Shown here piece by piece: positions 33,602-45,000 of a DNA stretch of 64,000 bases. The stretch comes from Mesaphorura yosii. Taxonomy: Eukaryota > Arthropoda > Collembola > Poduromorpha > Tullbergiidae. Position 1 is the first letter of the stretch. Each line of letters starts with the position of its first letter. Made by a program: the position numbers and the translations under genes. Where the stretch lies: the NCBI GenBank assembly GCA_009869945.1, contig WIXG01000172.1, forward strand, positions 62,001 through 126,000, written 5' to 3'. The notes beneath the pieces were generated by a model that worked only from the letters and a program-made list of their open reading frames with translations, searched no databases and was not told the DNA's origin.

Positions 33602-34317
33602 ATGAGTAAACTGCTGCTGGTGAGTTCGACAGATCTACTTGTAAATTAGGATGCCTTGATAGTACTGCGTACTGTTGATCTCATTTTAGGCGTTCTTCGT
33701 CCTCACAATTGTGAGCACCGTTGTATTCCAAGCGTCCGCAGGAGGCGGCTGGGGAGGTTGGGGCGGTGGTGGGTAAGTTGGGGATTATGAACATACATCT
33801 GATAACTACTCAAAAGCTCACTGCAGGTCTAAGGTCAGGTTTCTCTTGTCTCTAGTTTCGGTGGTGGTGGGGGAGGTTACGGTGGAGGTAAGAGCCCACG
33901 CTACGCTTAACGTAATTTGATCTCACAACCTAATCACCATTAACAGACATTCCTTATCTTGCAGGAGGTAAGCGATGGAGACTGATTTAATTTGAGTAGC
34001 GTATGCCACTGAAGACCTGTTCTGCAGAGCCTGTACTACCTTTTATCTCGTATCTTACAGGATGGGGTGGCTGGGGTGGTGGAGGAGGAGGTAAGGGAGG
34101 TAAGCTTTCAGCATTTAACAGCTCTTCCTGATTCGGAAATTCTATTTTGTAACAGAAAACGAGAAGTATAGCGAAGGTGGTGGTGGTAAATGATTGTTCA
34201 ATGGCTTCGCGTTTCTTATTGATTTAATCTCATCTGTACATGGTTAAGAACTCTTTTCTCGTCACAATTTCAGGCGGATACGGCGGTGGTGGTGGTGGAT
34301 GGGGACGCAGAAGATAG
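33602..34317 (+). CDS. Secreted glycine/tryptophan-rich small protein
   Basis: Six tiny exons (33602-33619, 33690-33772, 33856-33887, 34061-34090, 34156-34185, 34274-34317) join in frame to 78 residues. The first ~23 form a clear signal peptide (MSKLLLAFFVLTIVSTVVFQ then ASA). The mature part is mostly Gly with regularly placed Trp, Tyr and Phe (GGGWGGWGGGGFGGGG), a short charged break (ENEKYSE) and a basic end WGRRR. Such proteins are known as cuticular or silk-like structural proteins and as glycine-rich antimicrobial peptides; the sequence cannot decide between these. Exons 2-5 end in phase 2 or 1, so the Gly repeats are cut inside codons. A 3 base exon (GAG, 33965-33967) flanked by AG and GT could be added in frame, and exon 4 has a second donor 9 bases on. 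AATAAA at 34491-34496. Confidence 0.8.
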
Positions 34318-36114
34318 GCCGCTGGAACTCGTGCCGGAATATGTCCCTGTTCTTGAAGGCACCGCTTCCCGCCCTCTGTTGATTGAGTACATTCTGTGAC
34401 GACTCGAATCTCACTTGATTTGGCTTCGTTTCTTCGTTTCCTTCTCTCTTTGATTTGTGAAACGTAATTTGCATTTTGCGTGTGAAATTCAATAAATCTT
34501 TCCAGCATCTTTGGTGCTTCTTGTTTATTCGATTCCGTATAAAGAGTACCCCAGCGGAGTCGGCGCGCGTGTGTACATAGCCATCAAATAACACATCGAG
34601 GCCAGAGATATTGATATCGTTGAGTGGTACACGAAGTAGAAGAGCTCTCCACGTTGAAAGACGCGAGTGCTGCCCAACAAAGGAATGTCTGTCCGTGTGT
34701 TTTGTGCGACTGGAACGTACATCATCCTGACAAACACAAATCCAAGCCGAGTAAGCATTATTATCCTGTCGCGTCGGACGAATTGCATTTGTTCAGTTTT
34801 CCAGATTTGTAATCTAGTTAAATATAAACCTTCTGTCAACACCAAAGACGACACGGAGAAGGCATTCCATGAGTTCCTTGAGCCAGTACAACAGCAGTAC
34901 GAATAAGCCAATGAGGCCGGCACGGACGTGTGTATTGACAGATTCGCTTTGTAGCAGCATCTTGGGCAGTTACTTTTAGATTACAGATACGGTCCCAATA
35001 TTAAGAAGGACCATGTTTTCGCCCTGTTTAAGAGGAGGTGAAAGCCCCATGACGTTCGTGGCAACAGGAATTTAAATTTTGTTAACACTAGCATGACAGA
35101 ATTTATCTTTGACTCTTCGCTCAAAATTTTCAGATTCCCTTAATTGTACCAGGCAAGCAATAGCTTAAAGTAATCAGTGAAATCTACTGCATGAACGACA
35201 GGGCTGAGCCTTGTGTACTTAACTTTCAGTTCGTAGTAAATTACTGGTAAAAACTGTAGCTGCTACAAATTGGAACCTAGTCAAACAACGCCAAGCCCTA
35301 ACGTTCATGCAGTAGACTTCGCTGATTAATTTAAGCTATAGCTTGGCTTGTATAATTAAGCCAATCTGAAATTTTGAGCGAGGAGTCAGAGCCTGATCAT
35401 CAGTTTACCTTGGAAATTGTCTGATTAAAATAATACATATGAATGCGTGGCATGGGCATGGGCATTTGGCATTGTCGATCTTTAAAGATTTACATAAATG
35501 CAGTGACCTTGCTTTGCTCAGATTCTGAAACCAGGCCAAGTCGCAGCTCATGCAAAGTAAATCGTAGAGCCGGAGCCGATTCACCATGCATCAGGACGTG
35601 TAGGTATGAATTATTTTGATTCTGTCAGTGGGCACGGCGCAAATTAGCATGAAACTGTGCGCACGGTTAGAATATTTCCATGATGCGTGCGAGTGGAAAA
35701 ATTCTGAATCCGATTCCATGCATAGCGAATTACTACGAGTGATACATTTGCACATTTACTGCAGAAACAAAAACATGGGCTGATGCGATGCTACGATTTG
35801 TTCCACATTATCAGTTGGAGACTGCGCTTGAAACCGTGAAAAACTCGAAGTAGAAGCTGAAATCGATTAAGCATTAAAATTCTCAAACCTGCTCCATTCT
35901 CTGCTCTGAACCGTGACGGCTGTGTCGTGTCGTTTTCTAGTGTTGGGATGCTAATAAATTACTTGATAACTGATAACAGGTTCCAGCGTATTCGATATTC
36001 CCCAATACCCACAAACACGTCAGAACTGCCCCACAAACCTACAAGAGTTTAATAAGAAAAAACGATAAACTATTCTTTGGTTCCACGAGTTCCAACATTA
36101 AGAAGCGTCTGCGC
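34318..36114. other. Intergenic region with a foldback element
   Basis: Starts with the 3' untranslated region of the glycine-rich gene. Minus-strand open frames of up to 132 codons at 34230-34923 resemble no family I know. A 285 bp foldback repeat lies at 35107-35391. The rest is AT-rich intergenic DNA before spermine synthase. Confidence 0.4.
35107..35391. repeat. MITE-like foldback element with ~95 bp inverted arms
   Basis: The left arm (about 35107-35205) and the reverse complement of the right arm (about 35391-35293) match over ~95 bp at an estimated 80-85 percent. Shared blocks include GACTC(T/C)TCGCTCAAAATTT, AATAGCTTAAA against TATAGCTTAAA, and TCTACTGCATGAACG. The spacer is under 90 bp, so nearly the whole unit can fold into one hairpin. 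It holds no coding sequence. I see no clear target-site duplication, so the superfamily is unknown. This looks like a miniature inverted-repeat DNA transposon; a long structured non-coding RNA is a less likely alternative. Confidence 0.7.
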
Positions 36115-37832
36115 TTGAATTTCAACACACATTGGGTTAGCGAATTCTCCCGTATTCCGGGTTATCCCTCAACAATTTTGGACAAGATGACCATCCACAC
36201 GTTGCTGCTTGAATTTCCGATCCCTGCACATTCAAACCGTAAGTTCATAATTGCTGTAAAACTGGAGTTCACTTCGCTATGTTGCGTCTTATTTAGGTCA
36301 AGCGGGCATTCCCGACTTGGTTCTCGCAACACTCAAGCATTTTGACCACTTTGACAGTGGATCTTTGAATCTACTCGCAACATCAGCTGGAGAAGTGGTC
36401 AGCACGCACGTTTTCAGTGGGCCAAGAGATTCGTTTCTGACCATCAGAGTTTATACACGCAAGTTAGTGTGCACGGTCACTTTGGAATACGAGTTGAATG
36501 ATGGAGACACAGAATTGTTGACACACGAGGTACCACTGCAGTTTTAGTCGTCCTTGACCATCGTTTAAAATTGCATGCCCCTTGCTCTACTTGCAGGAAT
36601 GTCGGGACCTGGAATTACACTGGACTAAGAAAATGCGTGGCATGTGGACGAAGCGTTCCACAACAATCCCATCAGTCCTGCGAGGAACTTCGTTCGACAT
36701 TTACTTTCCGAGCACAGGTACAGGAAACAAAAATTCTAATGCGTTGTTGCTTCCAGTCTATTTCTTGTCTATTGCCTCTATTTTGAAGCGAAATTCTTAA
36801 TCCCTGATTAGACAAGAGGATTTTGCAGTATGACATTGACGAGATGCTCTACAATGCAATTTCTCCATTTCAACATATCCAAATTGCGCATTCCAAGACG
36901 TACGGGAATATGTTGATTCTGGATGGAGACCCAAGTAAGAATCCTTTTGCGTATACACAGACGTTTTTCTCAAAACTGTATCGTTTTGCGATTTCTGGCA
37001 GATCTTGCCGAATCAGATCTGATTTACACTGAATCAATAATGAGGCGCGGAGTGGAAGTCTATGAGGGAAAGGAAATTCTTCTTTTGGGCGGAGGAGACG
37101 GCGGACTGCTTCGAGAGCTTTTGAAGGAGAATCCGAAGCAAGTAACCATGATTGAGGTAGGAAGATTAAAATATCATTTGTGACTCGAGTTCAAGTGCCT
37201 AATTAATGATGCCGCATATTGCGTCAATTCTAGATTGACGAAATGGTGATTGACGCGTGCAAGAAACATCTACGAAGTGTCTGCGGCGACGTGCTGGACA
37301 ATCTGTCTAGGGACAATTACGAGGTAAATTGATAAGTACCCCACACACTGAGGATTCCCGAGGACTCCAATATTTATTCGTTCACTTTAATTAGATAATC
37401 ATTGACGACTGCCTTCCTCATTTACTTCATCTGCGTGAGGCGGGCATCACATTTGACTACATTTTTGATGATCTGACAACAATCCCTGTCAATGGAAATA
37501 CTGATGAAGATGTGAGCACATATTTTACGTAATCTGGTAATATTCGCGAAGCGGGATTTTAATTTGACGCGTCTGTCTAGAAATCATTGCTGGAGCTCCA
37601 GCAAAGTGTCCTGCAGTCTGCCTGCGCCTTGCTCAAGCCAAACACTGGAATACTGATGGCCCATGGACCCGGAGCGTCAGGCCTTGATTCGACGAAGCTT
37701 TTCGAGGAGATTCTGTACAAGTCGGTCGGACCAACGTCGAAAATCAAGCTGAATAAGCAAACTGTTTTTGTGCCGTCGTTCATGGAGAATTGGAGCTTTT
37801 ACAAAGTCGAAGTTCAAAGTATCTACGCATAA
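36115..37832 (+). CDS. SMS: Spermine synthase
   Basis: Cytosolic aminopropyltransferase that makes spermine from spermidine and decarboxylated SAM. The N-terminal dimerisation domain spans the first exons ([19 protein letters not shown]). The linker is [20 protein letters not shown], matching YDIDEVVYDEDSPYQNIKI of human SMS. The catalytic fold follows: [40 protein letters not shown] (nucleotide-binding loop), [40 protein letters not shown] and [13 protein letters not shown]. The catalytic Asp pair corresponds to the DDC and DDLT aspartates. The C-terminus ([15 protein letters not shown]) also fits. Eight or nine exons are needed. Met at 36187 is the better conserved-looking start; an in-frame Met at 36115 extends it by 24 residues. 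Confidence 0.93.
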
Positions 37833-40800
37833 AATTATCGCCAAGCCAAAACATCACGTATCGAACGCATATGATTACCATTAACTTTACCACTATTATC
37901 TGTATTATTTTGCAGTTGATTAAACTTTGTACCATATTCATTCAGTTTCTTTCCGTGTTTACTGACTGAATTTCCTCAATACACGATTGCGGGTTGTTTT
38001 CAGCCATGTGTTTGTATTTACTTTTTGCCGTGCCGAACCATTTACTGTCTTGCCTGGTCTCCGTCAATCACTCACAGCAGCAGAACACAAACACAACAAT
38101 AACAAAAGAATACCGCAACAGGTGTACTGATAAATATTTGCCTTAGAGTCATGGCTGTGCTTTGTAGCAATTGTTTTACTGCTGCAGGCAAAAGAAACCC
38201 AGCTCAACTCAGAACTCCGCCTGCATTGAGACTGAGTCCAGAGAGTACCCAATTTCAATAAGGAATTTAAATGCGTCTGGCTCAGGCTGGCCTCTCGGGC
38301 ACTTAAGATACTTAATAAGCAAGGCGAGTACAAGAGTACAAGTACAGCAGGTAAGAAAATTCTTCAGTTCAAAATCTCACGATGGTAATCGCAATCGTAG
38401 CCTCACTTTACGGCTGACACTGCTTTACAACAAGCAATCCACCTTCTTTTAATGAGACACTCAACAGCATCGGCATCAGCACCAGCATGTTAAAAGCTAG
38501 TGGATTCATCGTAGCAGAGATTCACTGCCACGGTCATTCAACTACCTACGCGAAACGCGACTCATGCACTTGTACAGGATCGGAGCATCCGTACAACGCA
38601 TGAATCCAAAATCCGCATCCCTCAGCCCAGGCATTGCAATTACAATTTCAACCTGTTCATCATTTTAAAGCTCTGGCCGTGGCCGTAGCCATAAACCATA
38701 GCCATAATCTGTTAGTCTTCAGCCGCTGCCCTGTACTGTGTTGTACTGGCAGAATAATTTTGACAGATTTCCATTTATTTGTGAGCCTATTCAGTTAAAT
38801 ATTGACGATACTCGGCTACCTTCAAGTGTTACGTGAGTGTATTTCAAGCTTTAGTTCTGACAATGCATAGAACATTGAATTTAAATCAGGGCAGAGCAAG
38901 CAATTAAAAGAAGTCATTCATTATCGCCGCAGCAAAGTTGCCGACAAATTGAATGAATATCACATCATATGTTCAATTAGTTCATCGGTGTCCGTGTGTA
39001 TTGATTAACCAATTCACCAGAATCAAGAATTGAACACCGCCTCAGCCTCCTATTAATAATTCACCGAGAAAGGTGGCCAATTACATAATTTGGAGCAGTC
39101 TGAGAGTTTGAATCCTTCATTAAGAGAAGAATCAGCAGCAGGGAATCAGAAAATAGCGTTGTGTCCATGAAACGTTGCAAGAATCTCGTCTTCTCAATGT
39201 AATTTAAAATCTTACGCATTTACAAAAGAAACGCAGCGACGACGCCGGGAACTGAACGGGAACAAAACCTGCGTCAGTGACATTTCTGACTGAAAAGTCA
39301 AAGTCGTGACTTTGGGTTAGCGTTCACGCATTGATCAAAACAGGTTGTTGTTATTGATCGCAGTCGTACTCGGACAGTCTATTGTTTATCATCGTGCGAG
39401 AATCGTTTGGGGAATAATTAATTAAAATTACAGACAGCAGCAACAGCAGACGCCGTAAATCTAAGAAGTGTATGACCAAGCCAAGTTTCTATCTCATCTC
39501 AGCCCATACTTCATCCTCCGATTGTCATCTCCTTCGTCGTATCGCCAGTCACCGCATCGTATCTTCGTGTGTCGTGTCTTCATATCATATGCTCATATGT
39601 GATGGTTTATTGCTTTGCGGATGCTGCTGCTTGTGTCTTTTGTCCATTGACCTGACTCTGACGATTCCACACACTTGAAGCCTGAAGACTCGTACACAAA
39701 AAGAGTACGCACATTCCTATTGCCGACTATTGTTGCAGTGATTCTCGAGTGCAGTGCATATTTTGATTGTTGTGTGTTGTCGGCTGGTTCATTCTTAAAC
39801 TCAAAGTGTTAGCCTACTTTTACTCCACATCGCAGCACGGCGCGGCACGGTTTGCTCAAGAAATTTAAATTAATATTTTCAACAGTGCAGCCACCACTCC
39901 AAGAAAGTTGTTTCCCGGCAGTATTGTTTAACATTGTTGTAATTGTAAGAGTAATCGTAATTTAATATGTAAAAGGGAAACGCGTACTCGTACTCGTCCT
40001 CATCGCGTAGTTCGTATTTGTATTATTCACATTTCGCATTCCAACCAGCCACGCCAAGCCACGCCACGCGGACGAGCCTTCGATTGAGCTATTATTTGTA
40101 ATTTGTATTACAACAATGCAATAATGAAGCATGTGAAACTCAAGAAACACGATACACGAACGGCCTTAGCAGGGCACGGCAGAGCAAAAGGAAGAAGCGA
40201 AATTTTGAACAAGTGAATGGGATTTCGCATCGAATTCCTTTCTGTACAAGTTTCACTCACGAAACTCGCAACGCAGCGCAACACATGTCTGGGTACATTG
40301 TGCATGTGTTACAAATTGACATGAATCTGTTTACATTTACATTTTCATTTCACAAGTGCTTGTAAAATCAGCGTACCGCACCAAAGAACAAGTGGAAGAA
40401 GCGCAGTCACCAGTGTTCTTGTGAAACGGTTCCTTTTCCTGTGAAATTTATCCGGAAAGAGCCGGAATCGAAAAGTGCAGGCGCCCTTCTGACACAACCC
40501 GGCAGCAGCACGGCAGTCCACAGCCCAGAATTATTTTTAACAGAAGAAGCAGCAGGAACAGCGACCTTTTTGTCATGGTCCTTCGTCCGTTCGTCCTCAA
40601 AAGGGTCGTACAAAGCATTTATTGAGGCAACCATCCTCGTCAATGGTAAATTGAATTCATTGACCATAATTGTACGTCTTGGCTTGAGGCTTGGGTCGTC
40701 TGCATAATAACGGTTGAGTTCTCAATCACGACTTTTATGGAGATTGGCCACTGGCGTCCCTGAAATTCTCACATTACATTGCATTGAATTCATAAAAATG

Positions 40801-42016
40801 CTTAGTGCTTGGACTTGGAAGAAGCTTCTTTGTGCGTGAAAACATAGAAATTCTGTGAACAGATTAAAACATTCCGTGCTTCATGCCAAATGCTAAATGC
40901 CATGCGTTTGGCATTTGAAAACTGATTGACACAGTTTACGAGTAGAATTCAGTGCGTAGGCACGCGAACTCTGTTAAGTCATGAAGTTAAGCTGAGTTTG
41001 CACTCGCTGGAAAAAATTACTGGAGTTTTGAAGGCCAGATTACCTGCTGACACTGATGCTGAAGCTGCCTTAATTGCCCTGCCAAGCCATAACCATAATA
41101 ATAAATTGCAATTACGTATTATATGCCCTTATACAGATAAAAAATCTCACTACTACGCTTACAAAGTACAGCAGGGAATAATACATTCCACATGTGCGCA
41201 CGCTATACACTAATTTACATACGGAATAAGTATAAGTACGTTCATGTGAATCTGTGAATGTAGAATTCGAATTCACAACTTAGCCGAGCAGAGCAGGAGC
41301 AAAACTTGATTCTGATTTGCTGTTTCTTGTTTGTGCTGTGGCCGAGTTCAGACATTCAGAAATTATCGAAGAGGAAAGACTTCTTTTGTTTTGTTTCTTC
41401 GTAATCGCAAGAAATCGCAATCAAGCTTGAAAGACAGGACAAGTGAAATACAACACTAACACGACGATCGACGACGAGATACAAGTTGTAAACGAAAGTG
41501 AACGTGACAAGAGGTCTCACCAAGACTACAAGACGTCCGCGTCAGCAGCGAATCCAATCGACAGAGTCAGTCTGCCTTGACTAGTTGTTGTCGTGCATAT
41601 GTTATATATGCAGTATTGTGCGGTGCAGTAATTAACAGATTTCGAAGATTACAACACGGAATCAGAGAGCAGATGGATTATCGAAAGTGAAAATTAAATA
41701 ATTAATAAGAAATTATCGATATTTGATATTTATGAGGCGAAGTGTTCAATAAATCGCCAACTGGGAGCTATCAACTGAAATCTCAAGAGTGAGTCTCAGG
41801 AGTCAAGCTCTACAAGCCAGAAAAAGTGAAAGCAGTCGGTGGTCGGCGCAGTTCACATCGATAGTTTGGAATCGATCAACTGTTCATCTCAACTCGGTCT
41901 GGTCGGGCAAAACTGGCAATAATCACTTATGTATGGATTTGACAAGGAACCTGGGTTCGGAGGAGTAGTCATTGTCTTCCAGGGGTAGAAGCACGTGAAG
42001 GATTCTTCCAATTCCA
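37833..42016. other. Long gene-poor region upstream of the RalGDS-like gene
   Basis: About 4.2 kb without a gene I can support. It contains simple tracts such as CAGCAGCAACAGCAG near 39440 and CGTACTCGTACTCGTCCTC near 39985. Open frames here (for example 38064-38452 or 40407-40707 on both strands) resemble no family. The right end is probably 5' leader and promoter of the RasGEF gene, whose proposed first exon starts at 42017. Confidence 0.4.
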
Positions 42017-45000
42017 ATGGACCCGGCGGATTCTCCAAATCCAGGAAATGTAAGTGCGTCTCAATTTTCGAAACCTGCAACCTTATCCAGAGACAATGAG
42101 TCATAGCGACAACAGCAGCAAACAGACGTGATTCATGTTGTATGAATAATGAGGATCTAATTAGTTATTTTTATCATTTCCCTGAAACACTGGAGGAAAG
42201 ATACCTATCGCGCCAGCCGAGTGTCGTGCGAGGCTTTATCATAAAGCGTGCACTGCATGAAAACCATGAGCCCAGACTAATTATGACATGACATGTAATT
42301 AAAGAGTCATGTTGACTTTGACATGTATTCGTGAGAATCTGCTGCGGCTACGCGGATGATGAGAACCAGAAAGGCCAATCTGTCATCCACTTCATGGGAA
42401 ATGATTCCAGACAACTTCCCAAAGACAAGACTATATAAGAGGTCTCACATTAGAATTTTATTATTAGCCTGAGAAGAGTTTATAACTTTCAAGAAGGATA
42501 ATTTACAAAGAGAAGGTTTTATAACGATTACATTACAGTCAAAGTTTTGAAGGTGATTCTCCAAACCGCCGGGCGTCTGATGTTGATTTTGAACGAAAAC
42601 ATCTTCTTTCTAGCTTCTGTGATTCTGCGCTCGTTGGTGGGACTCTTCATTGGGCCGTATGCTAAGTTCAGTTAAGGGTCGGAACTCGATCCAGCCTCAG
42701 TTGAATGCGCTTCTTCGCAGTAGCCTTGATTCCTCGAATTGATTTCCAAGCGCGTTTGGATTTCTTGAAGAGGGAGTACTTTGTTTCTGCGAACAAGTTT
42801 TCCGGTGGTGTAGATGGTGCAATCAGACACTTAGTTTCAGAATCATTTTCCAATTGCAACATGTGAAAATAAATCAATTCTTCTGTCAATTCATGCGCTA
42901 GTTGTTCCAGAACCAGGAGCTTCCTCATTTGCTCAGTGGGATCCTTCACCTCCTCGAGGTTTCTCTGCTTTCTCAACCGTGCCCGCAAGAACACTATTGT
43001 CGAGTTTGGCGTCTCCGATTCCGACGTCATAAAACCCAAATTCAGTCGATGGTAGTTTCCAGTCTGAACTTCTTCAACCAACTTAGAATTCGGCGTGATT
43101 TCCGGAGAATCCGCTTAGCAGCGTCCTTAACTGGTCGTATTCATACTTCAAGTGCACGTGCTCCGTCGCGTGCCTTGCGCAAGTTTGTCTTGGCTCAATC
43201 GTGATCTGCTCTGTTCGCCTTGCATCGGGTTTAAGTTTCTTCTCGGCATAAACAATCGGCGGTGATTGGAGAATATTCCACGCCGGGACAACTGGAACCT
43301 CTGTTAAATTCTGAGCGGACGGGGTTGAACTGTCTTGAAGCGCATGGCCATGGATGGCGGAGGTCGACCAGGTCGATGATGAAAGACGTTGTCCACGTTT
43401 CCAATTTGTGCCAACCTTCTCTTCTTGATAGGCGACTGGAGCTGGAACACAATCTAATAGTTTCTGAAAGGATGAGGTGTTGGACGACTTGTCCACGATG
43501 GCGCTATTCTAGCCTTTTACCTTTTCCCAACTCCACTTCATCTTCAGGAGTCTGAAAATGCGATGAATGGCCATGTACTATTGCGGCCGCTGGCCCGGGA
43601 ACCGGAAGTTCTGTTTTGTTGACATTGACATTCCTTCGAAATGCGGGAGGCTTGGGTTTAGGCGCAACCCAAATCGACTCCATTTCACGTGTGTGCGGGT
43701 GAAGAAAACTTTATCAGTTTGCCGAGTACCGCTCCACAGCTTGCTTGCAGTTATTCAAAGTCGTTAGAGCTAGTAAAATCATGCAAGATAAGAGCTGAAG
43801 TAGCATGGTTTTTGGTCCACCCAAAATTAATGAACGCTACGATGCAGTTAACTCGCCTTGGAGACAAAAAATACAGGTCCCCCATATCATACCAGGAAAT
43901 TATACGGCAAAATGAAAGATTAGAAGAGAAACGACGGCACCAATAACTTTATTACAAGTGAGCGTTAATTAACAACAATGAACAATTTATTAACCACAAC
44001 TTATGCCAATATAAGTTAAATATAAATGTGTCACGGGCTTCAGAACTGCTCCATGCTCTCCTCCAAATTGATTCACTCGAAAAAAACATTTTCCGCCCAG
44101 TTGGGAAAAATGTTGTTTATTTTCACGCTAATTGGTAAGTGAGCGAACTTTATTATATAATTTACTAGCGTTCATTAACTTTGGGTCCACCCCTGTCTCG
44201 AGAATGTGCAAGTACAACAAAATGTACCAGTGAATAGTTACTAAGGTTGTCTCATTTTAATTATTGAACTCCTCCTCCTCAAGAGCACATTGAATTGAGC
44301 CAAAATATTTCATATTTTACGTCTTGTTGCAGGAAGGCTCAAGGCACTGGGGAGAAGAAGTCGAGGAGGACGCTGTCTGGGGAGTGTACTTAAAGAAAGT
44401 CCGCTACCAGAGACCTTCGTCAATTGTGCAGATTGTGCAGCCTGCCGGTGGGCACCATCATGGTGGAAGGCATAATAACTACAACACGAACGGGACCAGC
44501 AATCTCGGAGGCCATGTCCTCGTCTATAATCACCAGCCTCATGTTCAAAGAAAGCCCACTACTCGCCCGCACAAGAAATACTCGACATCAACCTCAGATT
44601 ACACTCATGACGGTGGTCGTGGCGCCGGGAGCGGACGAGCCATGCGAGAAATTGGCGAAGATCAGGTGGACGGGCCAGGGGATGATGACAACGGCGAGAT
44701 TGCCCACTTGATGTGGGAAACCGTCAAGATTCGTGTACTTCGAGCTGGATCCTTACGCAAAATTATTGAGGCCATTGCAAACGAAGACTCTGACGTTCAG
44801 GTCAAGCCCGTTGAACTTGAGAAAATTGTAATTGAGCAATTGAATTGATTCAAATAATTCAATTGCTTTCTTGGTTTCGGTATTTGCAGGCTACGCACTT
44901 GAGCGTCTTTCTAGCAACTTACCGTGCCTTCGCCACTCCACAAGATGTGATTCACGATATTTTCCAGATTTATCGGGGCTCGAAGTCAGAATTGCTGACA

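Noticed and set aside
34230-34923. Minus-strand frames of 92-132 codons right of the glycine-rich gene
   Set aside because: They run through its 3' untranslated region, resemble no family and are matched by open frames on the other strand.
38064-38452. 89-93 codon frames on both strands
   Set aside because: Low similarity to real proteins and no splice context.
40407-40707. 86-88 codon frames on both strands
   Set aside because: Equal openness on both strands, no motif, and no supporting splice or polyadenylation signals nearby.
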